Assembly: GCA_020205615.1 (NCBI GenBank)
Contig: CM035162.1
Coordinates: forward strand, 40,972,464-41,036,463
Source of the DNA: Panax quinquefolius
Lineage: Eukaryota; Streptophyta; Magnoliopsida; Apiales; Araliaceae
Direction of reading: 5' to 3'
DNA length: 64,000 nucleotides
The position numbers were made by a program, and so were the translations under genes. The notes beneath the pieces are model-generated. The model was not told the origin of the DNA. It worked only from the letters and a program-made list of their open reading frames with translations, and did not search any database. This document shows positions 35,947 through 47,611 of this stretch, piece after piece. Positions within the stretch are counted from its first letter, which is position 1; every line of letters begins with the position of its first letter.

Positions 35947-36320
35947 GGTGGCGAATGGAACTTTCTGTTCCTCCGTGCATCCCAAGACATCGAATATCTT
36001 TTTAATTTGTTTGACCCACGCCTCCGCCTTTTAATCGGATCCGGCTTTCCCAGCACTCCGTGGTCCCAACTCTTTGAGCTCGCTTTGGTCATGACCACCC
36101 GTGAATTGCTATCATTTCCTCCTCAGATTTTGAACACGAGTCTCCTCGTGCGATTTTGCATGAACGCAAAAAACTTCTAAACATCCCTCATTCCTCATCT
36201 CGCTTTCGGTGGTGTTGTTCACAGGAGGAACATTGCCACTGTTTCACGTTCTCCTCGTTGGTGAGTACAGGCATCTCCACGGTCTCATTTACTCCATCAT
36301 AATAATATTCTCGACGACAT
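35947..36320 (-). pseudogene. E3 gag, N-terminal part
   Basis: The minus-strand start CAT at 36318-36320 corresponds to the E4 gag start, but the frame closes after a few codons. Capsid words (FDVLGCTEEQKV-like) appear near 35960-36000 in another frame. It is continuous with 24772-25629 once E4 is left out. Confidence 0.7.
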
Positions 36321-36486
36321 TCTCAAATCACCGCATAAAATAAAGGTTAATTAAGGAAATCAATATATCACATAATATCCCTATATCTTGACCAACTAAC
36401 AAATAAGCTTAGGTAGGACACACTAGCGAAGGATTTACTCGCCTCTCCTTCCTAGTTCTATTCCCCATCTCCGCCAGAGATCATAT

Positions 36487-36504
36487 CCTAAGCTCGATAC
36501 CAAC
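36487..36504 (-). promoter_or_regulatory. E3 primer-binding site
   Basis: CCTAAGCTCGATACCAAC on the plus strand is the complement of TTGGTATCGAGC. It carries the same one-base loss as E4 relative to the Met tRNA complement. Confidence 0.8.
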
Positions 36505-37996
36505 CGTGACGCCCCAAAAATAGGTATACACAACACCCATTCCGAGTCGCCAAATACATGGTACAAAAAGCAAACTACAACTTCAATAATACAAATGTCG
36601 TGTGAAATACGACAATATATCTTCGTGAGTTTAAATATAATATTGTCTTCTAGACAATATCTATACTCAAATAAATCCCCATCATAATTATTGATTCATT
36701 ATTTTACAAAAATGGTGAGGACTACTAAACAACTCTCTCTGAACCTTCATTCCATACCCCGACTAGTACTCGCTACATTCTCGCCTCCCGAGAAGAAAAA
36801 TGGAACAACAAGGAAAAGGGTGAGCTCAACTAGCCCAAGAAGAATATTATGACTAAGATAATATACAACAAATTATCGTTAGTCTTCAACAGGAAAAATC
36901 GATAGAATACAATAGACAACAAGTTTCGCATCAATATTCGCAATGAAATAATAATTCATAGAAGAGTTACGTAGAGAATGAAATCTACTATAATCTATGA
37001 ATTTAATACCCATCATCAATATTTTATCCCCGTAACATCAATCAATATGCATCTGAATCAAATATTCATCTTTGAACTACAGCCAAAGATATTCATCACT
37101 TAGTCATGTTCATTTAAACACTGCTCATCTTTGCACTACAGCCAAAGATATTAATCAATCGGTCATGTTCATCTCAACACTGCTCATCTTTGCACTACAG
37201 TGCCAAAGATATTCATCGAAATCATTCATCTTTGCACTACAGCCAAAGATATTCAATAATATCATCATTTAAGACCGAGGATGATGAAAATATTTTTTAA
37301 AGAAACGAATCCAAAGAAACAAAATGACAAGGATTAAGGATTAAGGATTCATACTTGGTTTTATCCACGCCCAAAAATACCTCAAAAATAATCATAGTGG
37401 TGTAAAATTCAAGAATGATCAAAACATGGATACAATCGAGTTAGTATCCGAATAGATATTTTGGACAAAAAGAAGAAATTTTATTTTTCTATGAATAGTG
37501 TCAGATATCGTGAATAAAGGCCGTATCGTGAATAAGTAACTCAACACCAAAAGATAGAAATTCCACAAAAACATCTTCACGCTTCATGAATAGTACTCGT
37601 GAATAGTAACTCGTGAATAAGAACTCGTGAATAGTAACTCGTGAATAGTAACTCATGAATAGTAACCCATGAATAGTAACCCCGACATGAAAAAGTTCCA
37701 AATTTGATAAAACTTCAGATCAACATTTCAAAGATAATGATATTGAAGAAATAATATCATTTGAGAAGAAAATAACATCCCTTACCTCGAAAGATCAAGA
37801 TTTCTAAATTTAAACACAGGATATAAAGCTATGACTTGGACTTGCACCGTATAGCAATACTCAAAGTATACTCAAAATACTCACAAGAATACGCCGATAA
37901 TATAGAGAGAAAACTTTAGTTTCGTGTGATTTTCAATTCTAACCTAAGCACCTTATTTATAGAAATTGCTTAGAACCAAAGCGTAAAATTTAATAA

Positions 37997-38028
<32 letters not shown>

Positions 38029-39320
38029 CAAATTCATACGCCAACCTTAGAATTCAGATCCTAGCATTTCCCACATGCCACCTTCTAGAAAGAAATGATA
38101 AAAATATTTTTCATAAAATAAATAATTAAAACTTACAAAATTAATTATTTTTGAGCTTGAAACTTCAATAATTCATAATAAATAGCTCTTTCATCCGAAA
38201 AATTCAATCTAGCGTGTTTTTATAGGAAATTCAATTCTCTACAACTTTGCGTAAGAAAGTTTTTCCAAATTCCAATCAAAATTGACCAAATCCACAAACG
38301 GCAATTTTACAATATAATCAAATTTCAAATCAATAAATGGGGTCCACCGACATGTTTAACATGTTTTAAACATTTATTGCAACAAAAATACTCTTCCTCC
38401 TCAGATACTCATATATCCCCACATTCGTTGTAAAAATATCACCGTTAATATATTATTAAAATAATATATTTAAATGAATTATTTTATCGTAAAAAGATAA
38501 AATATTAATTTTCAACAATTGTCATTTTAAAAATTTTCTCCATCTATATCCACATAAAATCAATATTTTCCTCATCATATAAATCAATAATTAATTATTC
38601 ACAAATAATATTACAGAATCACAATATTGACAACCGTGCGCCTCAGAAAGAGGGGCTTTCAATAAGAATTTCTTCTTCTTGGCGCGCAATTAGGTGACCA
38701 AACCTCTCCTTAGATGTAACTTTCTAGACATTGCCAATAATGTTATCTAATAATATTATTCGGATAATATGAATTATTGCTTCGATAATGAAAGATATTG
38801 TGTAATGACAATTATTGAAACAACAAAGAATATAAAATATCAACGCAAAGAATTATTAACTCAATAAAATAACTTCGAATGAAGAATTACTGTAACCATT
38901 ATTGAGTAGTGCCTTCTTCACGTAAGAATCAATAATTGGTGCAATACCGGTGTCTACTCGCTCAACAACGCGATTAGTGTGTTTTAACCACCGGGTATTC
39001 CAACAAAGATTAATTGTAATAACTACGCCGTTATTTAAAAATAACTTATTTTTGTCGCTTTCTTCATCCAATCGCTTTCCGTTATGGGGCCCACACATGG
39101 TCGCAAGCTGGTCGTCATTTAATATTCCCGACAATCATTTAATATTCCACGACCAAACGAATATTCCCAAACGATAATGAATATTTTATAACCACTTGCT
39201 TAATTTGAAATATTTGCATATTTAACCCTTAACTATCCACATTAATCAAATCAACCCTTTCTATTTCAAAATAATAAATAAAGGAAATTCCTTTTTATTT
39301 AAAAATTTCGGGGTCTTACA
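36505..39320 (-). repeat. E3 5' LTR
   Basis: A 2.82 kb LTR that starts CGTGACGCCCC (T to C at the first base) and ends GGTCTTACA. It pairs with 19364-22230: the same tandem arrays (37060-37250, 37490-37685) and the same TA microsatellite (37998-38028) appear in order. Confidence 0.93.
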
Positions 39321-40350
39321 TTATGTGTCCCTCTTTTCCGTATCTGTAGCATCTAACTGGCGGTCTTTCTCCTCCTCTAAAATTCGTTGCTGGTGTTGGT
39401 GCCGATGTCTTCCCGTCATTGTTAAATCTTCTCTTCTTGAAATTTCCACTTGAGTTATTTCTTCTATTATCTTGGCCATGATTACCACTGAAGTGGTTAC
39501 CATTTCTGGCATGATAATTTCCTCCACGATGGTTATCATTGTTCCGATGACCGTTACCACCGATATGATTATCATCGAGTTGTTGGTCATTATTCTTCAG
39601 TTGAGCCGACTCATTATCGTGCTCCAATAACTGAGCCCTATTCACAACATCTGAATATAAACAAAGTTTGTGAGAAATGAGGTATTGACGTATTTTGGGT
39701 TTCAAACCTCGCAGAAACATTCGCGTCATTCTCTCCTCATTATCAACCAAATGGGATGCAAATCGGGATAACTCGGCAAACTTAGCTTCGTACTGCGACA
39801 CGTTCATATTGTTTTGCTCCAGCTTGATGAACTCTACCTCCTTCATGTGACGAATACTTTTGGGAAAGTACTTGTCGTTGAACAATTCTTGGAACTTCTC
39901 CCAAAACATCTTCAGTGCGGTAGGCTGAGTACGCTTTACGGATTCCCACCAATAATCTGCCTCTCCTCGTAACATGAAAGTGGCGAAAGGAACCTTTTGC
40001 TCCTCTGAGCATCCCAAGACATCAAATATCTTAGTGATCTGCTTTATCCACGTTTCTGCCGTAAGTGGTTCTGGCTTTCCAAAAAACTCCAGCAGTCCTA
40101 ACTCCTTGAACTGCTTAGCGGTGACCATCCGTGAGTTGCCAGTGTTTCCACCTGCATTTTGAACAGTAGTCTTTCTCGTTTGGTTTTGCATGAATTATAG
40201 AAAGTTCCTAAACATACCATCGTTCGTCATCTGCTCAGTGGTGTTGTACACAGGAGGAACATTGCCAGCCTGTTGCACGTTCTCCTCGTTGGTGAGCAAA
40301 GGTGTCTCCACGGTCTCATTTACTCCACTGTTAACATTCTCAGTCGACAT
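39321..40350 (-). pseudogene. E2 gag, capsid and first knuckle
   Basis: This is the best gag in the window. It starts at 40350 (ATGTCGACTGAG, minus). One in-frame stop at about 40193-40195 lies in the FL-FMQNQ region. It then runs open for about 290 residues (39316-40191), with ETWIKQITKIFDVLGC, VPFATFMLRGEADYWWESV, YFPKSIRHMKEVEF, RMFLRGLKPKIRQYLI and an Asn/Gly/His-rich nucleocapsid. It is a Retrotrans_gag-type capsid. The E3 insertion splits the first CCHC knuckle, where the second Cys is also Tyr. Confidence 0.85.
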
Positions 40351-40528
40351 TCTCAAATACTGCCATAAAACAAGGGTTAATTTAACAAATTAACATATCA
40401 CATAATATCCCTATATTATGACTGACCAACCAACAAATAAGCTTATGTAGGACACACTAGCGAAGGATTTAGTCGTCTCTCCCCTCCTAGTTCTATTCCC
40501 TGATCTCCGCCAGAGATCATATCCCTAA

Positions 40529-40540
40529 GCTCTGATACCA
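40529..40540 (-). promoter_or_regulatory. E2 primer-binding site
   Basis: GCTCTGATACCA on the plus strand is the exact complement of TGGTATCAGAGC, two bases from the LTR. It is the only unmutated example in the nest. Confidence 0.88.
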
Positions 40541-40542
40541 AC

Positions 40543-43367
40543 TGTGACGCCCCCAAAACAGTCCAATCCAACCAACCCATTCTCGGAGTCGCCAAATACA
40601 TGGTGCGTAAACAACTACAACTTCATTAATACAATTATCGTGCAAAATACGACAACACACATAAACCGTGAGTTTAAATACAAATATTGTCTTACAGACA
40701 TATATCCACACTCAAATAAGTCCTCATTACAATTATTGATACACTATTTCACAAAATAGTGAGGACTACTAAAACAACTGCTCTTGAACCATTACACACA
40801 CCCCTAATTAGTTCCCGCTATATTCTCGCCTCCCGAGAAGAAAAATGGAACAAAAAGGAAAAGGGTGAGCTCAACTAGCCCATAAAGAATATTATGACTA
40901 AGATAATGTACAAAAATTATCCTTAGTCTTCAACAGAAAAAATCGATAGAATACAATAGACAACAAGTTTTAGATCAACAATCTGCGGTGAAAAACAACA
41001 ATTCATTAGAAGAGTTAAGTAGAGAATGAAATCTACTATCATCTATGAATTTAAAAGTCCATCATCGATATTTTATCCTCAGTAACATCAATCAATATAC
41101 ATCATAAATCAAATATTCATCTTTGCACTTTGAGGTGCGAAAGATATTCACCAATTAATCATGTTCATCTAAACACATGTTCATCTTTGCACTACGGGCC
41201 AAAGATATTCATCACCAATCATGTTCATCTAAACACTGCTCATCTTTGCACTACGGGCCAAAGATATTCATTATAAAATCATTCATCTTTGCACTACAGG
41301 CCAAAGATATTCAGTTATATCATCATTTAGGACTGAAGATGATGAAAAATATTTTAAAGAAAACGAATCCAGTGAAACAAAAGAACAAATATTAAGGATT
41401 CGTACTTTAAACAATCCAAGTTAAAAAATACTTCATAAATAATCAGAGTGGAGTAAAATTCAAGAATGAAGACCAAAACATAGATCCAATCCAAGATAGG
41501 AATCATAACAGACAATTTTGGACACAGAAAAGAAAATTTAATTTTTCTGTGAATAGTATCGTATTCGTGAATAGTGCCGTATACGTGAATAGTAACTCCG
41601 ACACTAAAAGATAGAAATTTCACAAAAAAATATCATCATGCTTCGTGAATAGTACTCATGAATAGTAACTCATGAATAGTAACTCGTGAATAGTAACTCA
41701 TGAATAGTAACCCCGATATGAAAAGGTTCCAAATTTATTAAAAATTTCCAACCAATATTTTGGCATAATGATATTGAAGAAATAATATCATTTTCGAATA
41801 AAATAACATCCCTTACCTCAGAAAAAATAGTACTTACATCGGAATACTAGATATAGTCTTTGAAAGAACTTTATCGTATAGCAATACTCAAAGTACTAAA
41901 ATACTCACAAAATACGCTTGATATTATAGAGAGAGAGAAAGAGAGAGAAATCTTTAGTTTCTGGTGTGATTTTCAATTCTAACCTAAACACCCTATTTAT
42001 AGGAAATTGCTTAGAACACCAAAGCAGAAAATTTAATATAATAATAATATAAATAAAAAAATTTCACGCCCACTTAAGACCAACTGAAATCAGCATGTTT
42101 ACAACACATGGGGGGCCAACCAAAACAATAAAAATGTTTTTCTTAATAAAAATAATTAAAACTTTCAAAAATCAATTATTTCAGAACTTCGGAACTTCAA
42201 TAATTCACAATAAATAGCCCATTTATCAGAAAATTCGAATCTCGCGACTTTTTATAGGAAATTCAATTCTCTACAACTTTGCAAAAGAAAGTTTTTTCAA
42301 ATTCCAAACAGAAATTGACCGAAATCAATAAACGGGCGATTTTACCGCCTATAATCAAATTTCAGTCAAGAAATGGGGTCCACCGACACACAAAACATGT
42401 GTTAAACAACTTTTGCAACAAAAATACTCTTCCTCATCATATACTCATATATCCCACATTCATTGTAAAAATATCCCCATTAATATATTATTAAAATAAT
42501 ATATTTAAATGAATTATTTTATCAGAAAAAGATAAAATATTAATTTTTAACAATTGTCACTTTAAAAATTTTCTCCATCTATATCCACATAAAATCAATA
42601 TTTTCCTCATCATATAAATCAATAATTAATTATTCACAAATAATATTACAGAATCACAAGATCGGCAACCAAAGCCGCTCCTAAGAAAGAAGGGCTTTCG
42701 ATAAAGGATTTCTCCTTTCTTGGCGCGTAATTAGGTGACCAAACCTCTCCTTAGATGGAACTTTCTAGATATTGCCAATAATGTTATCTAATAATATTAT
42801 TCAGATAATATGAATTATTGCTCCGATAATGGAAAATATTGTGTAGTGACAATTATTGAAACAACAGTAATATAAAAAAAATCAACGCAGCAATTATTGA
42901 ATCAATAAAATAAAATATCGAATAAGAATTATCGTAATAATTATTGAGTAGTGCCTTCTTACGTAAGAATCAATAATTGGTGCAATACCGCAAGTGCTTC
43001 TTGTCTTGCAACAACGCCAGACATCGTGTTTTTAACCAATTTAGGTATTCCAACAAAGATAATCTGAATAACTATGCCGTTATTTATAAACAACTTATAC
43101 ATGTCGCTTTCTTCATCCAATCGCTTTCAAGCATGGGGCCCATACAAGGTCTGCGTCGTCGTCTAATATTCCCCGACAAAGTAGAATATTTCACGACCAA
43201 ACGAATATTCTCCGACAACAATGAGTATTTTATAACCACTTGCTTATTTAAAAATATTTGCGCATTTTACCCATAACTAACCACATTAATCAAATCAACC
43301 CCTTACTATTTTAAAATAATAAATAGAGAAAATTAAATCTTCATTTATAAAAAGTTGGGGCCTTACA
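40543..43367 (-). repeat. E2 5' LTR
   Basis: A 2.82 kb LTR from TGTGACGCCCCC to GGCCTTACA. It pairs with 14746-17468, with the same GAGAGAGA run (41929-41950) and arrays (41115-41320, 41550-41715). The TATA site is 41993-42001. Confidence 0.93.
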
Positions 43368-43372
43368 TGAGC

Positions 43373-44096
43373 CCTATTTACAACATCTGAATATAAACAC
43401 AGTTTATGAGAAATAAGATGTTGACGTATCTCTGGCTTCAAACCTCTTAAAAACATCCGTGTCATTCTCTCTTCATTATCCACCAAGTGGGATGCAAACC
43501 GGGATAACTCCGTAAATTTAGCCTCGTATTGCGACACGGTCATATTATTTTGTTCCAACTTGATAAACTCCACCTCCTTCATGTGATGAATACTTTCGGG
43601 AAAGTATTTGTCGTTGAACAGCTCTTGAAACTTCTCCCAAGACATCTTCAATACGGTAGGTTGAGTACATTTTACCGATTCCCACCAGTAATCTGCCTCT
43701 CCGCGCAACATAAAGGCGTGAAGGAACCTTTTGCTCTCGGAGCATCCCAAGATATCAAATATCTTGGTGATCTCGCTTTATCCATGCTCCCGCCGCCATA
43801 AGTGGTTTTGACTCTCCCTTAAACTCCCGGTGGTCCCAGCTCCTTGAATCTGCTTAGCGGTGACCACCGAGAGTTTCAGTGTTTCCACCTGCATTTTGGA
43901 CAGGAGCCGCTCTCGCCTGCTGTTGCATGAATTGCATAAAGCCCCTGAACATTTGATCATTCATCATTTGGTCAATGTTGTTGTTTGCATGAGGATTATC
44001 GCCTTCCTGATGCACATTATCCTCGATTATTGATATGTGGTGAATCAACTATGCACTTTATGCTCCATTGCTATTCTCAACATTCTCGGATGTCAT
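43373..44096 (-). pseudogene. E1 gag, N-terminal part
   Basis: The minus-strand start is at 44096. A TAA follows after about 13 codons (near 44058). Capsid words occur in 43295-43750: FMLRGEADYWWESVKCTQ, FNDKYFPESIHHMKEVEF and RMFLRGLKPEIRQHLISHKL. The frame is cut after VVNRA by E2. The apparent extension below 43368 is LTR sequence and not gag. Confidence 0.8.
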
Positions 44097-44264
44097 TTTC
44101 AGATACTGCCACAAAACAAAGGTTAATTGACATGTAACATATTATCCCTAAATTCTGACCGACCAATTAAATACCACATAAACTTAGGTAGGTCATACTA
44201 GCGAAGGAATTCCCGCCTCTCCCTCCTAGTACTATTCTCACATCTTAGCCGGGATCATATCCCT

Positions 44265-44280
44265 AAGCTTTGATATTAAC
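44265..44280 (-). promoter_or_regulatory. E1 primer-binding site (decayed)
   Basis: AAGCTTTGATATTAAC next to the 5' LTR aligns with the complement of TTGGTATCAGAGCTT but has two or three changes. This suits the oldest element of the nest. Confidence 0.65.
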
Positions 44281-46743
44281 CGTGACGCCCCAAAATTAGG
44301 TATACATCACCCATCTTGGGTCTCGTCCGGATACATGGTATAAAATTCAAATACAACTTACTAATACAACTTGTAGGTATACAATACGACAAAAAACATA
44401 ACTCGTGAGTTTGAATACAATTATTGTCTACTAGAGATTATACAAACTCAAAAAGAGTCCTCATTACAATTATTAACACACTATTTCACAGAATAGTGAG
44501 GACTACTAATGTTATCCTCTGGACCGTCACTCCGTTCCCCGACTAGTCCCTGCTATGTTCTCATTTCCTGAAGAGAACAGTGAAAGAAAAGGTGAGCTCA
44601 ACTAGCCCAGTAAGAAATATTATGACTAAGATAATGCAGAATAAATTATCATTAGCCTTCAACAGTGTTAAACTGATAAAATATAACAACATCAAGTTTA
44701 ACTGCAGCAGAACAAGCAATCCATTAAAAGAGTCAAGTAGAGAATAAAATCTACTATCTTTTATGATTTAAAAGATTTTTCATGACTTTTATCGCTGGGA
44801 CTCAGCTTAATAAATAATCCACATCATCGAATCACCCATGCACTATGGCCAAAGATATTCTTTAGTATCACGACCACAAATTATCCATGCACTACAACCA
44901 AGGACATTCGTGTATTCATTAATGGTCATGATCATGCCAACAATCTGTCCCATCGGTCATTACTACAGAGCCAATGATAACTTTTACCACATCATTTGTA
45001 ACATTACGGTCATGATTACAATCAATAATCCCCTCGTCATAATCATACCAAGTCCATCTATGCACTACAGGCCACAGATGACTTTCAACATAATATAAAC
45101 ATGAGGATGATGACAATGATATAAGAATTCAATAAAACAAGTTCAAGAATTAATTTATCCAGGAACTAATAATGTCCAAATTGTCAACATGATACTGCTT
45201 TGTAGAGTAAAATTCAAGAATGATCAGAAGAATATTTCCATGAAAAGATACTGGATGAAGCGCAAATATCAAGGATATTCTACCAACTGAGTATAATAAA
45301 GAATGGAATAACAAAAGAAATCACCATGCATGCGGTACTTCGCATAGACATGTTATTCCAACAGAATAATAATAACGGAACCAGGTCAGGCAAAATTTGC
45401 ACCGATAGGATGTTCCAACAGAATAATAAAGATGAGAACTAGGTCCTGTGTAAAACACGCATATGATGCTCTAACGAGATAATAATAAAGAAGACAGAAC
45501 CGAGTCCTGTGTAAACACACAAACAGGATGTTCCAATGAATAATAATAAAGACGGACTGTGTCCTGTAAAACACATGTAAACGGGATGTTCCAACGAATA
45601 ATAGAAGAATGTCACCAAGTATAAGGTAAACCACAGTATCTGAGTTATTCCAATGTAATAATAAGCAATGGAATAACAACAGATTCTCTTCATGAATAAG
45701 AAAGAATAACACCCTTACATTAGTAGGAGATTGAATCTGCAGAGTGTAAGTAATGTAATACTCTTCTTCTTTCTCTTATTCTCTCTATACTTTCTCTCTA
45801 TAGCTTGAATGAATTAAGTGAAAAATAATGAAGCACTAGGCCTCTATTTATAGAAGATTTCTAGCTTAGCACTTGAAATGTGAAAAGGCAAGTGGCTTGA
45901 CGACTGGTGATGTGAAAAGAAAAGTGGTTTGACGCCTGTAATGTGAAATACCAAGTGGTTTGACGCCTGTAATGTGAAACGACAATTGGTTCGACGCCTG
46001 GTAAAGGTAATTACTATTGACGAAGGTAATTACTATTGACGAAGGTAATTACTATTGACGAAGAGACTCTTAGATGATGAAATATGGCCCCCCATAAAAT
46101 AACCAAACTTACCACAAACGTCTCATAATAGACTCTTTATATACATTAAGGATTGAATAAATATTACCACAAATCATTTTATTTTTAATCAATGCATATT
46201 TAATCTTTCAACAATTATTAATCATTTATAACTTGTCGTTTCAATTATTGATTTAATAATATAACATATTATACAGATGATACTGTGACAATAATTGAAT
46301 CAATAATATAAGAGATATGATACAGTAATTACTGTAGCAATAATTGAGTATAGCTGAGTGACTTCTCACGTAAGTATCAATAATCAATACCGTGTGCTAC
46401 TATGTAACCACGCGTACATCTTGTACTTTTACTACTAATGGTAGTTTAACAGTTTTAACGGTAACACCTCCGCCGTTATTTTCATAAAGTATTTTTGTCA
46501 TTTTCTCAATCCGACAATAATTCCGTTGTGGGGTCCACCAATGATTGTACTGTCGTCATTTAATATTCCCCGACAAAAAAGAATATTTCCACCAAAAACG
46601 AATATTTTATAACAACTTGCTTACTTTGCAAAAATTTATAAATATTACCCACAACTATAATATTATATCAAATTTACTCCATAATATTCAAAAAATAATA
46701 TTTATAAAAATTCATCTTTATTTATAAAGGTTGGAGTCTTACA
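44281..46743 (-). repeat. E1 5' LTR
   Basis: A 2.46 kb LTR from CGTGACGCCCC to GAGTCTTACA. It pairs with 9630-12045 and shares its tandem arrays (45345-45690; GGTAATTACTATTGACGAA at 46005-46062) and TATA site (45844-45852). It is followed by target copy AAAGG. Confidence 0.93.
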
Positions 46744-47512
46744 AAAGGTGTAATCCTAAATAGGGTGCTGGTTAACCATATAACAAGTTATTAAAAAATA
46801 TATAAATTTAATTAGACAGTGTATGGCAAGCCAGCATAACAACTAAAATACGAATTATCTTGGTTTATTTATTTGCATCTTCTTCAACTATTTAAAGTTT
46901 AAACATTTGTCTTTTAAGAATATATACTTTTTATTTGTCTTTTTTATTCTTTTTTTATTTGTTATTTGTAGATTTCAAAAAAAAACATTAAATGTTTATT
47001 TTTTTCATATTATTCTTTATCATTAATGTTTATCATTAAATGTTAAATTGATTGTTCCAATAAATTTTAAAAGGTTAATATTAAAATTTTATATTTAATT
47101 TATTCAATGAGATAAAATATTAATTATATTTCTTAATCTATGTTCATAACCTTAAAACATCAATTAAAAAGGGTGAGATAATAGTGTTTGTTTCTCATTC
47201 TCTCTATAATTCTTTATAAGGGTATGAAACTATAAATAAATCCATATAATTATCCGTACATTTCTTCTTAAAATCAAACAATCACAACTCAACCTATTCT
47301 CTACTTCTTCGCAATTTTCAATCCATTTGAAACTTAAACTACTCAAATTTATTCCTCTTATATCTCAATTATATCTCCTTAAATCTCTGATAATTCTTTA
47401 ATGTTTATCTTCTTATGAATTAAACCCAATTATACTCAAACACATTTATCTACTATAAATCCATAACCAGGTAACTTTAACATTCTCCTTGTTTTGTTCA
47501 ATAATAAAAAAC
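46744..47512. other. AT-rich spacer upstream of the GH5 gene
   Basis: No ORF of note. It should contain the promoter and 5' UTR of the GH5 gene, but I cannot place a TATA box with confidence in such AT-rich sequence. Confidence 0.5.
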
Positions 47513-47611
47513 ATGAAAGCCATTCAAAGTTTTCTCCTAACTATATTTCTCCTCTCTCTTTCAACTCTCTCATCTTCACTCCCTCTCTCAACAAAATCCA
47601 GATGGATTGTT
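47513..47611 (+). pseudogene. GH5 cellulase-like gene, exon 1 first part (signal peptide)
   Basis: The ATG at 47513 opens 33 codons: MKAIQSFLLTIFLLSLSTLS, then SSLPLSTKSRWIV. The hydrophobic stretch looks like a secretory signal peptide, and TKSRWIV is the usual start of the mature plant GH5 protein. The frame then hits the LTR of E5. The last five bases, TTGTT, are the target-site copy, and the frame resumes exactly after the second copy at 54694 (GATGATCAAATC). The reading is direct; the family call comes from the downstream sequence. Confidence 0.85.

Larger units (their letters stand above)
19364..39320 (-). mobile_element. E3: Tekay-type Ty3/gypsy element inside E2, interrupted by E4
   Basis: Its LTRs are 19364-22230 and 36505-39320. 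The exact target duplication is TTATG (19359-19363 and 39321-39325), inside the first gag zinc knuckle of E2. Without E4 it is about 9.6 kb. It shares with E2 the loss of reverse transcriptase and RNase H core and the unmatched replacement segment, so both derive from one deleted master lineage. It keeps broken gag, protease and integrase pieces. Confidence 0.93.
14746..43367 (-). mobile_element. E2: Tekay-type Ty3/gypsy element inside E1, interrupted by E3
   Basis: Its LTRs are 14746-17468 and 40543-43367. Target copies are TAAGC (14741-14745) and TGAGC (43368-43372), differing at one base. Without E3 it is about 8.7 kb. It keeps the best gag in the window and an intact D-T-G protease, but lacks reverse transcriptase, the RNase H core and the integrase core. 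Its primer-binding site is perfect for the initiator-Met tRNA type (GCTCTGATACCA complement). It sits in the gag of E1. Confidence 0.92.
9630..46743 (-). mobile_element. E1: outermost Tekay-type Ty3/gypsy element, interrupted by E2
   Basis: Its LTRs are 9630-12045 and 44281-46743, flanked by the exact 5 bp target duplication AAAGG (9625-9629 and 46744-46748). On the minus strand each LTR starts TGTAAGAC and ends GACGCCACA-like (GGCGTCACA, T/C varied). Without the nested DNA the element is about 8.5 kb. Internal order on the minus strand is gag (split by E2), protease, RNase H, integrase. Reverse transcriptase is missing through an internal deletion. The chromovirus Tekay/Del assignment rests on gag, integrase and LTR style. 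It cannot be autonomous. Confidence 0.93.
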
